Assembly: GCA_036898135.1 (NCBI GenBank)
Contig: CM072511.1
Location: 49,437,081-49,501,080, forward strand
Direction: 5' to 3'
Origin: Oncomelania hupensis
Taxonomy: Eukaryota; Mollusca; Gastropoda; Littorinimorpha; Pomatiopsidae
Length of the DNA stretch: 64,000 bases
The notes beneath the pieces are model-generated. The model made no database searches, was not told the origin of the DNA, and saw nothing but the letters and a program-made list of their open reading frames with translations. Every line of letters starts with the position of its first letter. The first letter of the stretch is position 1. Positions 8,910 to 23,268 of this stretch are shown here, piece by piece. A program made the position numbers and the translations under genes.

Positions 8910-11760
8910 TAGAAGAGACAGAAACCGAGATGGTGGACGTGGAGGCGTCTTGATTGCCTCAAGTGACCAACTTGCGTGCTCCATTGATGACACTCTGTCA
9001 GAGTCTGAGTGCGAGCTGCTGTGGGCTAAGGTCAACATCAAGGGCTCCTGAGATCTCCTCATCGCTTCCTACTACAGGCCAGATGTCAGCGACGAAACCA
9101 GCCTTACTGCTTTTGAGGTGTCAGTGAGTCGCACCTGCAGTAGTCATAACAATGCCATCATGTTCATAGGTGTGACTTCTATTTCCCAGGCTTCCAATGG
9201 CCCCTTTCTTCCCTCAAGCAAGGTACCCAGTACGTTGGTTCATGTTGGTGCTTCCTGGAAATCCTATTAGACACAGGCCTAGAACAGATAGTCGACAAGC
9301 CAACCCGAGAAGAGAATACCCTTATGCTGACCAACACACCCAACCTAGTGCCTAGACTAGAAATCATCCCTGGCCTGTCTGACCACTTTATTGTGTATGC
9401 TGAATTGCAGATCAACCGCTCCCGGGTTCAGCAAGCAGCGCGCTCGCCTAGTGCCCTGCTACTCGATTGCACAGACTGAGAAGCTCTTCGCAAGTCCGTA
9501 GATGAGCTGTCCTAGTCCATTGTTGCTAACGCCTCGGACAGTCCCTATGTAGAAAACAATGTGGGCACAGATAAAAAATGGCCTCCTGAATAGAGTACAG
9601 GAGCATGTCCCACACATCAAGCTAGGAAGAAAGAAAACAATACCCTAGATTGACCACATGACTCCTGAATAGAGTACAGGAGCATGTCCGTCCCACACAT
9701 CAAGCCAGGAAGAAAGAAAACAATACCCTAAATTGACCACATGACCCAGCAACTAATCAGGCGGAGGGACCGAATTCACAAGAAATGGAAGAAGACGGCA
9801 AGACCTGACCAGAACTCCTACAAAAATTCAGAACCCTCAAGAGCGAAGTCCAAAGACGCTTGAGACGACTATACTGGACTTGTGTTGACTCACTCATTAC
9901 GGAAGCGACATCCACAGAAAACCTCAAACAACAAAAAAGTTTTGGACCTATATAAAATAAGAAAAATGAAATCTCTGGTGTTTCTCCACTTAAAGTGGGC
10001 GGCAGGCTTGCCACAGACAGTAAACAGATTGCCGAAGCCTTTAACGAGCAGTTCAAATCTGCCTTCAGCCCCCAGGTGACTCTGATAGAAGAGCAGTTCC
10101 AGGCTAGATCTCCTATGCCTCTGCCAAATCCTCTCCGACCGCCCTGCGACGACATCAGGATGTCTACACTAGGCTTTGAGAGGCTCCTCGAGAACCTTGA
10201 TCCAGCCAAAGCCAGTGGCCCAGATAGACTGTCCCCAAGAGTCCTAAAAGAAGTAACAATAGAGCTTGCTGCTGCGCTTATAGTCCTGTTCCAGGCCTCC
10301 CTGGACTCATGCATTGTCCCTGTTGACTGGGAAACTGCAAATGTCACCCCGGTCTTTAAGAAAGGGAAACGTTACAAACCTGAAAATTACCGTCCAATAT
10401 CCATTACCTGTATACCATACAAGATGCTGGAGCACATCTTAGTGAGCCATACAATGACCTATGTTGAAAACCAGGGAATTTTATGCCCAGAGCAGCATTG
10501 GTTCCGCAAGGGTCGCTCCTGTGAGTCGCAGCTGCTTGGACTGTTGGATGAGGCATCGGAAGTGCTCGAGAGGGGCCATCAAGTGGATCTTCTGGTCCTA
10601 GATTTCTACAAGGCTTTCGACAAGGTGAGCCAATGCCTGCTTCTCCATAGGCTGAACTATCTTGGCATTAGCAGCAAGATCAACAGATGGATTGGCAGCT
10701 TCCTCTCTGGCAGAAGGCACAGTGCTAGTAAATGGCACCAGCTTGGAGTACGCTGCAGTCGAATCCGGAGTACCTCAAGGCTCAGTCTTAGGCCCGAGCT
10801 TGTTCCTCTTATATATAAACAACCTGCCAGTAGGTCTGACATCCTCCATACGCCTATTTGCCGATGACACAGCATATGCCACAAAGACATCAAGGCCCCC
10901 CAGGACCAGCAGCTCCTACAAGCAGACCTTTACACATTGGCTGATTGGAAAAACCGCTGGATGATGTCATTCCACCCCCAAAGCTGCTCAACTGTGCACA
11001 TGTTGCAAAAAGCTAAAGTATGACTACCTCCTCCATGGTCACAAACTACAAGAAGAAGCACAAGTAAAATACCTCGGTGTTATTCTGACAAGTGAAGTGA
11101 CCTGAAGTGGGGCCCCCACATCAACATGATTAGCAGAGCTAACAGAATTCTAGGTTTCCTCAGAAGAAACCTGAAGACCTCAAACAAGAAACTAAAGCAA
11201 ACGGCCTGAGCTTATCGAGCGCTTGTGCGTCCAGTCCTGGAGTAGGCCTGCCCTGGGTGGGATCCACACACATTTGATGGCATAATAGCCATCGAGAAAA
11301 TCCAATGCCGAGCTGCAAGATGGGTCTTAAACCGGCACAGGCAGACATCAAGCGTGGACCAGATGATGGAAGATTTGCAGTGGCCTTCTCTCCAGGTGAA
11401 GAGGAAAAAAATAAGACTGACGACCTCCTAAAAATTTCATTATGGCCTAACAATGATCGACAGCCGATTCAAACCAAAACCCAGCTACCGACAAAAACAC
11501 AGTTCCCGCCAGTACCACCCAGACTCCTATGATATTCCATCACACAGAACCGACTACAGACAAAAAAACTTCTTTCCCCGCACCATCCCAGAATGGAACT
11601 CCCTGCCCGCTGATATCACTTCGGCAAACTCCCTGACCAAACTCCAGGCCAGGATTCAGCTCCTCCAATAAAACACCTATCCACCTACCCAAATCCCCTT
11701 CACCTGCCCAGATACCCCACATTGTCCCATCCCCCTGAGCTAAAACAATAAAACAGCAGC
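8910..11760 (+). mobile_element. CR1/jockey-like LINE, decayed
   Basis: Endonuclease remnants lie at about 8915-9450 in shifting frames (RDGGRGGVLIAS, LLIASYYRP, then GLEQIVDKPTREEN and PGLSDHFIVYAEL). The reverse transcriptase follows in two frames: 9995-10867 (DPAKASGPDRLSPRVLKE, NYRPISITCIPYKMLE, motif A-like DFYKAFDKV) and 10662-10964 (PQGSVLGPSLFLLYINNLP, RLFADDTAY with the catalytic FADD). The C-terminus is seen at 11540-11671 (FFPRTIPEWNSLPADI). Stops and frameshifts make it a pseudogene. The 5' end begins abruptly at the RTE tail; the 3' limit is uncertain because I found no clear TSD or tail. Confidence 0.85.
9579..9740 (+). repeat. Tandem duplication of about 80 bp inside the CR1/jockey-like LINE
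   Basis: Two adjacent copies of the segment starting CTCCTGAATAGAGTACAGG and ending TTGACCACATG differ by a 3-4 base insertion and a few substitutions. This duplication further disrupts the linker between endonuclease and reverse transcriptase. Confidence 0.9.
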
Positions 11761-13820
11761 CTCCCCACCCCCTTATCTCAGTGCATCAAGTTTTTTTCAA
11801 CATATTGGAGTTGGCTGCCTACAACGAAGAAGTAACATAGTCTTTCATTACAACCCACTAAATTAAACCTTATAATTAGAGCACCCCCTAAGTGCGGTGC
11901 ATGTTAAATTTGTTCAATGTTGTGTTGTAAATTGCGATATATTTTGTTGCAGTGGATCACTCTCCATGAATTAGGTAAGAACGATTTTAAACAAAAACAG
12001 AGAGAGGAGAGAGAGATAGAAATAGGGAGTACCCCCATTGATTGAAAAGAGAGACTGAGAGCCTAGAATATTGTTGTCTAGCCTTAATTTGCCTTGAGAA
12101 AGTATTAAAATAAACGTGAAAGCTTTTTTTTGTATTTGATGACGCGTATTTTTTGTATCTTCTCTTTTTTCTGCCCAGAGAGATAGGGACTATGGTATGA
12201 AATTCCGGAGAGATATAGAACAGAGACTGGAAATAGAAAATTAGAGGCAGAACAAGTGTTGGAATGATTTATTTCAATTCCACAAAATAAAAACAAAGTC
12301 GCTGTAAAATATTTTCTTATAGATTTTATATTCAGAATAAATTGCCAACACACCACAAACATTTAGAGATAACTCTTAATCTTATGTTTTTATTTTTCGT
12401 TGACACAATGACGGCTTTTAACATGAAAATGGCAATGGTCATATCAAGATAAAGCAAGAAGAGACAAAAGTACAACCAAGAGAAAACGTAACATGAAATA
12501 TTAAATACAGAGACGACCAAAAATTGGCTAACACACTTAATTGTCTTCTGACATGTGACAATTAAAAAAAAAAAAAAAAGCATTCGCTCAAGATATGGCT
12601 GTGATCCAAAAGTGTATGATACGACGTTTTTGTGGACCTTGTGAGTACATTTCTCTCTGTAAGTATAGTATTCACTCAGAGCTTACTAAAGAAACAAAAA
12701 TTGCAAGTCCTTTGCTTATCGACATGCTATTATATATGTAGTCTGTTTATAAAAAAAAAAAGATACACTAACTACAATCTTGTCTTTAATTATGAAACAT
12801 AAATACATGGTAGTAACACAAGAACACTTTTCATTTTGTTTTTTAATTACAAAACATTTTATCTTTCCAAGTTTGATTTCATTAATGTCTAAAATGACAC
12901 AAATGAAAGTAACGAGCTTTAAACAACAAAAGCTTGAAACATACAAATTGCTTTGATTCGCTGCAGTAAGTATCAGTAATTTTTTTTTTTTAATGTATGG
13001 CACAAAATCCTGTCAAAACTAAATAGTAATAGAGCACAAGGAATTCGTTATAAAAAGAAATTACATCATAAAACAGATAGAAGCTACCTTTCCACTGCAC
13101 AACGAAGCTCAAATTTACTTGTTTTATTTACAATCCAAAAGCGGTCATTTGCTCTTGCAAACCTAAAAAAGAAAAGACTGTTATAGATCTTAGTGGAAAA
13201 AACAAAATCTTTCTTCATGTTAAGGTCACTTTAAATTCATAAGAAGTACAGAGTCTACCGATATGGATTTCACTGTCAATTACAAGGAGATCTTCCGTAA
13301 GTCAAGATATACTGTGCTCATGGATATTGCCACTAATAATGACAAGTAAAACATGCAAGCTGGACACCGATACCAGGGGAAGGCCGTTCACAACTATGCA
13401 TGTATTGATCTTGAAGTACAGAAATATACTGAAAGCAGGGTTTGAGAAGAAATCAATCATTTCATGTGTAAATTACCGCACAATTAATTTTTTTTACATG
13501 TCTTTACACTAATACTTTGTTACACATTGTATATTTTGTCATTTTTATTAAAAGAGGGAACAGTTTGTGCGTGAAAACATAAATCCACTGGCTGGTGTGA
13601 CTACAGAAACACTACAAGAGATTTCTACTTGTGCAATATTTTCATTCGGTTTCATGGTAAAGGCACTATAATTTGCAATTAATGGAGCATTGCCAAAACG
13701 TCTGCTGTAATATCTTTGGCATTGGACAAAATAGAGACTTACTGGCTAATGGAAAAAATAGGTACTACAAAACTTCTTAAACTACAGTCAAGAATTGAGA
13801 GTAATTAGTTGGTTAGTTAG
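11761..13820. other. Non-coding, AT-rich
   Basis: No supported gene. Contains a diffuse GA-rich patch near 12000 and several A or T runs. Short ORFs here have no domain or splice support. Confidence 0.6.
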
Positions 13821-13821
13821 T

Positions 13822-14492
13822 CATTGTTTATAGGGTCCAGCGGGCTGAAAAGAGCAGAATCAGGACCACAACTTGGTTGAAAGAGAACTCAGCCCTGATC
13901 CGTATAAAAGATTTGTTGAAACAACCCTAATGGTAATAATGAAGGCATTCCACCAGCTGGTCACTTTACAATAAAGGCATCCCATGCAGGGGACACTGAG
14001 GCGGTTCCCCCGTCGGGGTGCCGGGGGTTTCAGTATTGGTATAAATAGTATCCCCACTTTCTAGAAATTTAGTGCTTTAAATTCCCACTGTCGCTGTCTT
14101 TTTCATTTGCTCTTTCTCATTCCTGCTCTGTTCTATCAATCTGCGATACTATCTTCTTCGCCACAAAAATAGAACATAAACACCATTATAAAATATTAAC
14201 AAAACACATACATATAAATTGCCTAAATAATAATACTATAGAAAGCCGTAGTGACCATTTGGCAGAAAGCATCCAATAGCTGACCCAACAGACAAGGAGT
14301 TTTGGAAGAGTTTTCAAGAAAAAATGTAGGTGATGGGCCTAGTGAAAAAAATAATAGATTGACAGAACAAATTAGGAACGAGAAAGAATAAATGAGAATG
14401 ATTAAAAAAACAGTGGTAATGTAAAGTTCTAAATGTACACACAGTGGGTATACTATTTATACAGAAACCCCATGCACCCCAACAGTGGTAAA
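13822..14492 (-). repeat. R1 element copy B, rearranged with inverted 5' segments
   Basis: 13822-14012 matches the 3' half of R1 in reverse. 14013-14160 is the R1 5' end in the opposite orientation (TATAAATAGTATCCCCAC followed by TTTCTAGAAATTTAGTG). 14161-14492 is the 5' half in reverse again, ending with the same 5' terminus. The two 5' termini form an inverted repeat of about 150 bp, so the locus is either a foldback derivative or two overlapping insertions. Confidence 0.75.
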
Positions 14493-17400
14493 AATCCTCT
14501 ACCCTCCAGATACACATCACACAGTAACCACATGCTTTTCTAGCATATTAACATCACTGCTGAAAGCACACTAATTTGGAATGATATGCATTTTCATAAA
14601 AAAATTTTTTAATAGATTTCACAGTTGTCCAGCTAAAAGAAAGCAGATCTATGAAACAACTTATTGGATCTGTTTGCTATGTTAATTAAGGAAAGATCTT
14701 CTTAGACATGTTTTTCTAAGACTAGATAAACTTTCAATGAAATGAAAGGCAGCAAATACTTTGGCTGACGCAAAACAAAACAAAAATTGTTTATTAACAT
14801 ACTGTGTATAAAATGTTCTCTTGATGTTTCACAAATACAAATGCATGCAGTTATTGCTACAATAACCAAATACACCAAAGTAACGATGCAGTTTGAATAA
14901 TTACAAATCACATCCACAAAACAATGTAAAACATGAAGTAGGCCTAGCTACAGAACAATGACCCTCCCCCCTCTCCCCCCTCCCCCCCCCCAAAAAAAAA
15001 ATCTATATATAAAGAAGAAAAAGGAGGGAACACGTCTATTAATCTGAACAAAAACAAGACTGCTTCAAATCATATATATATACAAAGCAAGATTGCTTCA
15101 AATCATATATACAAAGAGCAAGAAAATGTGTCATACATAAAGTAGCTATAAAGAACAACACGCCAATCTATCAAATATAAACAAGACTGCTTCAACACAG
15201 AAACAGGGTAAAGAAATTTCAACTTGAAGAAACAAAAAATCAAACACCAAAGTCCACTTATATCTGGACACAACATTCAAGCCTGTAAAATGTTAGAGAC
15301 TCTCAACTTACAAAAATAAAATAATAATAAAATATATTAATATAAATAATGTGGCCAAAGAGTACAATGAATACCGAAAAGCAGGCAAGAAAAATAATAG
15401 GAAGGAACACATTGCATGGTAAGATCTTGGCATGGATGCAAACAACAGAAAAGACAAAAATTAGTCATTATAAGAAACAAAATCGCATTCAGCACAATCA
15501 GCACCTGGCTTAAATCAACAGAAGTTCACCATAAGCTCAAACGCAGTCAAGGGTCAAGATTCATTTTATAGGTAGTGTCGAAAGTAAATGAGATATGATA
15601 GTTGGGAGAAAAACAGTCATTGCTGCCAGTTAAAGCTCATTTGGCAGTCTGCTTTGGGACTGAGATACCAGGTTATCTATATGATATCCCAAACAATGCC
15701 AGAAAAATAATGCAACCCTGTATAAAAAGTTTTTGCAAAATATAAAGATTATATTTTAAGTACAAAATGTTTTACAATTTCAGAAAAAAATGTATGCATG
15801 TAACAAGCCTCATAGGCAAGGCTTTTTCGTGATTGTTTTTTTAGATTTATATAACAATTGCTAAATGACATACCATTTGTAAAAAAAGTAAAACATAACC
15901 AAAAGAATGATGGATCCATGGCGGACATCAAATGAACACAAGACCCTGACTGATTATAATACAAAATAGGAAGTCAGATGAAAAAGTAATGGTTAAATGC
16001 AATTTTAGGTGCTAAAAACTCACGTGATAAATCCATGGAAAACACACAAACACATCATTATGCAAAATCAACAGATCTTGGCCACGTTACACATGGAAAT
16101 GAAATAAAATCAGGTCTTTCTTCAGTACTCAAGAAATCTCAGAGGCAATCTTAAAACTGCCTTTCGAAACGTTTAACTGCCAAACAGGAAATCGAAGTCA
16201 TTGCCTCTAATTGTCACTGTACTTTGAAAACTGCTCAGCATTTATAGTCCACTGCTTTATTCATCCTGTATCCTCCCTTTTTAAAATTTGTTTTTACCAG
16301 CAATATGGTCAAAATACAATCTTTGAAAACAACGAACTTGGAAATGTGCATAGTATCACTTTTGATACAAAACAAGGTGGTTCAAAAATCTTTTCACAAT
16401 CTTAACAGCAACAATCTCATCTTGTACCATCTCCGTACATATTTTTAACCAATATCCACAACCTGCCGTATTACATACAGTTGAATATCACCACAATATC
16501 AGTGCCCATCACAGAATACCCATTTCCATTTTCCAGTGTACTGAGCCATTCACACAAAATAAAAAAATCTGTGCCGGACCCTGAATAGTTCAAACTAAAA
16601 TCCGATTCTCGGAATACATTACAAAAATATACACAACCAGCAAAGTATAGTACAGTCATATAATTTTCAGTGGTTCAAATCAAATCATTACACAGCTTAA
16701 AGAATCCCAGTATTTCTAACAAGTGTAGTGTAAGTAACAACAGTTTTCCAACAAGCACATGAACCCTTTTACATTGGAATGATTATGGACAAAAATAATG
16801 TCAATGTAGCGGTCATAACAAGCTGCAAATTTCTGAACGATTTCAAAATGAAATCGAGCAGAAAGTCAGCAATTTAATACATTTAGACTCTGAATCAAAA
16901 TTGAGACAGTAAAATGTGTTAAAGGTCAAAGTTATCTGTACCTTGTCATGGGGTGAAAAGGAATTTTCTTCCCTAAGCCGATACATTCAAACTATCCTCC
17001 ATGCCATTCAGATAGAACAAATTAAAATAATTTAACAACGCACCACTCCACAGTCACAAACCACTTCACTAGCACTCTTTTCTTGCATTCACTCCTCCCT
17101 CAAACTTCCTGTAACACTCGTACACAATTTATCAATCACACGCAAAGGGCACCCTTTCGTGCCAAGTTTGAATCATTTTATCACATGATGGCCAGAGAAA
17201 CATGCTGACTGGACGTGAACTTTTCAATATTCAATTATATGGTATATGGTATAAATAACTAACTTCGCTATACAGATTCCCAAATAGGCTTCCAGACATG
17301 CATTACCGTCTGTCTGTGAATAAAGATGTCTTGACTTGATGCAACCTACTCCCTAAACAAATTGGGCGATTTTCCACATACTAATTCTCACTTTGAAGAG

Positions 17401-20195
17401 CACAGAACCCAATAAGATGCTCACTCTATTGTACAAATCATTTTCAAGTATCCTCCGACAGTGCAAAAAAAGCATTAAAGCCAAACAACCAACAAATGTG
17501 TGTAGTGAATGGATAAATTGTATAAAGAAAAGTCTGGTCACAATTCAGCAAGCTCCCTCAACCCTTACTTTAACCCTTAAGGGTAAAGTGTTAGCAACAG
17601 AGTCACTTTGTTGCTGCATCTTCCAGCTAATCACCCCTAAATCCCTTTTGCCCACATTTTGAATGGATCATTGTATAATTAGGTTGACTGCACAACGATT
17701 CACGCTGATGTCCTACAGACAACTGCCACTGTCAAGTTCACCAGTTCCTTCCCGCACTCGGGAACAGTGTTTCCTCACACATCATGTACAGCCTGAGTAG
17801 TCATGTTACGTAGTAGAACGTTTTGCTCCAGTATTTTACGTCAGGATCAAAACAGTGCCACTTGCATGCACATCATGCAGTCAACCCTCCAGGTCAGTGT
17901 TCTTCAAACCACACCACACTTGAGCCTACAATGATGATGAATATAATGTGAATGATGTGAGAATACCTTAAAAACAAATTAGACAAAAGATGGTTTGGAG
18001 GGGTGGTACATCTGAAAATCATGAAAAAAATGCAATACCAAATTTTACATTATAAAATGTAAATTGCAAATTAAAAAAAAAAGATGCAATACAGCAAAAT
18101 CTAGATGCATCTAAAAGAAACTTGTAGTACATTTCCAGACATAAAGATAAAGCTGACACACAATGATCTGACAAAAGCACGTATAGATACCTATACAAGA
18201 TTTTTTTTTTTTTTACAATATGTACAGGTACATATATACATTTGCCATTGCTGGTGCAACAACCTGAATCCTCCTTTGTGTCTTACAAACTTAAAATATG
18301 AAAAGAGATCATCAAATCATTGTGCACCTTACACAGAAGTGTAAATGAATAACTGAATATGAAAATGGAGATGAAACAATTTATTTAGAGCAATGTTCAT
18401 AATGACTTGAAGTATGGGACAGCATACAATACTCTGTAAGTAATAAAGGTTCATTAATGTTTTGAAATTCTCATATCTTGTTTTTTCGTGCTGGGACCTA
18501 TACAGGACCATATATATGCTAAATGTTCAAGAGGACATACATTTTCTTGCAAAAAATAGGGACAAAAGAATGTGAGGCAATTAAATATATACATGAAGTT
18601 CGCCTGTGAATTATCAACTGGATTATGACTGGAATTCTCATTAAACAGATCTATCAATTCTTTCTTGTGAGATCATCATCCCAAGCAATCGATGCACCCA
18701 AAAGAAAATAATACTGAAAAGTATCAGCTTCATCCTCGTATGCAGAATGTTATTTCTTCCTCCGCCATTCATGAGATAATTTGGGCACACAGTGCTGATT
18801 AGCTACTAAACTTTCACGAATGTTTTAAACCAAGGTTTAATTGCTACTAAATACATTGCACAACAAAATACTACACAATGCAAATTATTCCCGCCTACCA
18901 CATGGCCACACTCACAACTTAAGAAATAGTTCATCACAATTTTTTTTTTTTAAATAGAAAGAAATACATAAATGAATAAATGTTTTTAAAAAAGGGGGTG
19001 GGGTACCGGGAGATGATAAAGGGTGGTGGGGGTTGGGGATATGTTCAAATGACTACATATATTCCACACAATACATGGATTGCAAACTGAATAATATATG
19101 TACAAACATTACCTCAAACACTTAAAAGGACTGATGCTTCAACATATTTAAAATAATTTACCATGAAACTAATTAGTAAATTACAACTTCAGTCTTTACA
19201 TTTCCTGAGACAAAATGCTAGCCTCTTCTCATAGAAATATAGCTACTCTAACACAGAGTAAGCATCAGGTGCTTCAGAGAATTAACAAAAGACAAATGGA
19301 AAAGTAAGATTTTTAAACCAAGGGAACACACCCACACAAAATACATGCTGAGGCACACACATATTTCAAATATAATATTATACTTTTTAAGTTTAAAAAT
19401 AAATCTGGACTGCTGATTCAGATTGTCCTATGGCTGTGAATACATGGATAGGTGTGACGACATTTCACATTAAATGTCAATGAAAGTGTGCTCTTTCTAC
19501 ATTAGAAAACGAAGGCAAAGAAAAGGCGGGAAAGAAAAGAACAATTGCACTTAGTCAGTCAAAGACTTCCAGTAGCATAATGAAATGCACACGTTGCACT
19601 TACAAAATGCACACTAAAAAAAAAAATCATTGCCATCTGTCTACTTGCAATTTCAAATCGAGACCAAAGTACCCACTTCCTGTCACTAAAGGTATATATA
19701 TATATAGTTTTCTACATTGCTCTGTGACTCCCATTTATTTCATAATCTAAAAATCAGAAACCTAACCCTACAGTCCATTTGTTTCCCCCAAGAGATTCCT
19801 CTACCTTCCTGAAAAGAAAATGACAAAAATTTTACAGAATTCTTCATATGTGTTTGTAATTATATCTAGTTATGGTGTTTTCAAAAGTAGGTTTAGATGC
19901 CATAAGCACCATGAGGCCAGAGAAAACCTTAAATTGCCAAAACTACAGTTCTCTGGCAGCTTGCGATCCACACATCACAACATCCTTCTTGTTCCCATAT
20001 CCCGAGTAAAACAGACATGGCTAAAATGTCTAAAACAAATGTCTGTTACCAGCTTTTGCACCATATTCATACACTAAGATGCAATGTAAATGTGTCATGA
20101 TGCTTGGTCAAAACTAGGCCGACATTCAGCTGTCCTCAAATTAAAAGTCTCCAAGGTTAAAAAGAAAAGCTATCATTAAAAGATGCCATCTCTGA
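14493..20195 (-). other. Long AT-rich stretch downstream of the KLF gene; possible 3' UTR
   Basis: No supported ORFs and no LINE or SINE that I can recognise over 5.7 kb, which is unusually repeat-poor for this window. Many minus-strand AATAAA motifs (plus TTTATT) occur, the nearest candidates to the stop being around 19733. Part of it may be a long KLF 3' UTR; the sequence alone does not show where transcription ends. A 30 bp duplication (TTGCTTCAAATCATATATA) occurs near 15060-15115. Confidence 0.4.
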
Positions 20196-20371
20196 TTAAG
20201 GGGATGCAACTGGGCTGGACTGGGCAGACTGTCCATCACTTGAGGTATCTAGACGTGATCGTTTCTTGAGCATGGAAGGGTTGAACTCAGGGTGCCGTCG
20301 AGCATGCTTGTTTAGATGATCGCTACGCATGAAGCGCTTCTGGCAGATGGGACACTCGAATTTCTTCTCAC
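20196..20371 (-). CDS. Klf9/13: KLF9/13-type transcription factor, exon 3
   Basis: Encodes the third C2H2 finger ([19 protein letters not shown]) and a Ser-rich tail ending SSPVASP before TAA at 20196-20198. The acceptor is TTAACAG and the first two bases complete the Gly of the T-G-E-K linker. FMRSDHLxKHARRH followed by EFxPSML is characteristic of the BTEB branch (KLF9, 13, 14, 16). Confidence 0.92.
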
Positions 20372-21020
<649 letters not shown>

Positions 21021-22654
21021 CTAACAAAAGTTATAATGTATAATATATCAAAACCAAACAAGCAAACAAACAAGAACTAAACAACACACAAATGAAAGTG
21101 AGGTACTGGGGGGAATGCAAATCTATTTTAAAGTGAGTCCCAGATCATAGTTTTCAAACTTTTACACTTGATAGTATGACCATAGCAGAGTTTATCAATC
21201 CACATCATTGAGGTGAAAGCTCTCATAAGCATATAAACAGCTTAACTAGAAGGGCAAAGCCCATATGACTCTCATGCTCCTCATGGAACTTGAACTATTT
21301 AACATGAAACGAGTGCCCAGAAGAAGAAAAAAATTAAAACGGTGTCAAAATGCAAAATAATATCGACTTTGATCTTTCTATGCCCTTGACCTTCAGATTA
21401 CTTTTTAAAATGTATTTGAGGGATGGGGGTGTAGGGGTGGGGAGTGGGGGGTTGGGGCAGTGCGTACATAGACTCACATTGCTAGTCAAAAACACAGTTG
21501 GGATTTCCAGCGGATGTCATGGAGCCTCACTAGCAATTATTTCCCATTTAGCGTCATTTGGTGTCACTCATACAACAAGCATAGAATTAATCTGGCCATG
21601 ATGAGCCACAGTAGTCTTTTAGCGTATGCTGTCAGCATGAGGTCATGCTCATCTATCCAATACATCCGAAATCTCAAGGAAAATGGCTCAAAAATATAAC
21701 AGCATAGCTCAGTAATAACACTGGAGAAGATTAGTATTGAAAAGCTGGTTGCTTCATGGCTTAGCAAACTTATGGTGACTCTAGTTCTCCAATAGCCCCC
21801 TTTTTTTAGAGCAGGCTGAAGCACACAAATATTGCATCATCAGCACACTAGCCTTTCAAGTTAGCAGCATAGACGATATCATGACTTGTAAAAACTAACT
21901 GATATTACCGACACTAACACCAACCATGAAATTATGCAAATGTGTAGTAATGTTTCCAAAACAACCTCACTACTCCTTACTAACAAACTTCCAAAGACTT
22001 TTATTAATATATCGAGTGTTAATCGTGGTCATCATTGTTTTAAACTCTTAGAAGTTATCTCAACAGTGAGAGGCCATTTTTTATCCCATTGAAAACGGAT
22101 AAATTCAAAAAATCTTAAAAAAAATAAAAATAAATAAATAAAATAAAACAACTAATAAATAAATACTTAATTGAATAAAACAGTAACATTTTTAAGTTAA
22201 CATACACAAACAAGACCTTTATTAGTGTACAGCATACTATGCTACTGAGTTGGTAAACATGAAAGCAGGCATAGGCTTGACCTTAATTTGTATGACCTGT
22301 TCCTACAGCAGATATTTTGCTTCCAAGGGCTGAGCAGAAGCAACAGCCCAACTGTTAACCTCAGCCCGCTGATAAGAACCACTTGCCTCCACCCAAATTA
22401 ATACTGAAATGTGCACTTTACTTCTGATACGCACACATCAAAACTAACTTCAGAAAAACATTTTGTTGTTCTTAAAATCTATTTCAGAGACTAAAATATA
22501 TATTTTTTAAACTATTAAATAATTATTTTTAAATCATAGAAATAAATTACAATAAAATATGAAATAGCAAAAACAGTCAATCAAAATTACTAGTTTGGGG
22601 AGTGTGAAATACAACAGTTTTAGATGAGAGTTTAAACTGAGGCATTCCATCACA

Positions 22655-22850
22655 CAGACTTAAAAAATATCCTGATGCTCATGTCCTTCATGGATAAGTG
22701 CCAACTACACGAATACATCCAGCATGCATGAAGTCCCTTCTCTCCCAAACCCAGTGGCATCAGACGATGCCCAAGGTAACAAGTGGTCACCTAGGGCTGG
22801 ACAAGAGCACTGTATAAGAACAATTCAATAAAAATGTTCTCCTTAGACCG
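22655..22850 (+). mobile_element. SINE-1 family, 5'-truncated copy
   Basis: Matches the 3' part of the SINE-1 body (CCTGATGCTCATGTCCTTC, then CAACTACACGAATACATCC) and ends in GAGCACTGTATAAGAAC with an A-rich tail. The tRNA head is absent. Confidence 0.75.
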
Positions 22851-23210
22851 TGGACAATAATTTAAAAAAAAAATTACAATAACTAATTAATTTGATTTCA
22901 GGACAGACACTGCATCCCGTGATTGCTGGAGTTTCTAGGACGCACTGCTAACAAATATACTTGCCAGTAGTTTTAATGTTTAATGGCAACATTTAGGATG
23001 GTGGCCTATTCAACAAATGTCAAGGTCTCTACAGAGGCTTTATAGAATAAAAGAATTCATTACGTCAGGGTGTGTTACTCGTTGCAACCAGTTTTCAACA
23101 TAAGTAATTAATTAATGTGGGTCATAATTTCACTAAAAAAACAAAACTACTAAGCAATCTCTCACAGGTTGTAAACATATTTTTATAATAATCTTTAGCA
23201 AACAAGAGAG

Positions 23211-23213
<3 letters not shown>

Positions 23214-23265
<52 letters not shown>
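23214..23265. repeat. (GA)n microsatellite
   Basis: About 26 GA units in KLF intron 1. Its minus-strand Ser-Leu reading frame is an artefact. Confidence 0.97.

Positions 23266-23268
<3 letters not shown>

Noticed and set aside
9579..9740. CRISPR-like repeat
   Set aside because: A single tandem duplication within a LINE pseudogene in a eukaryotic genome; no spacers.
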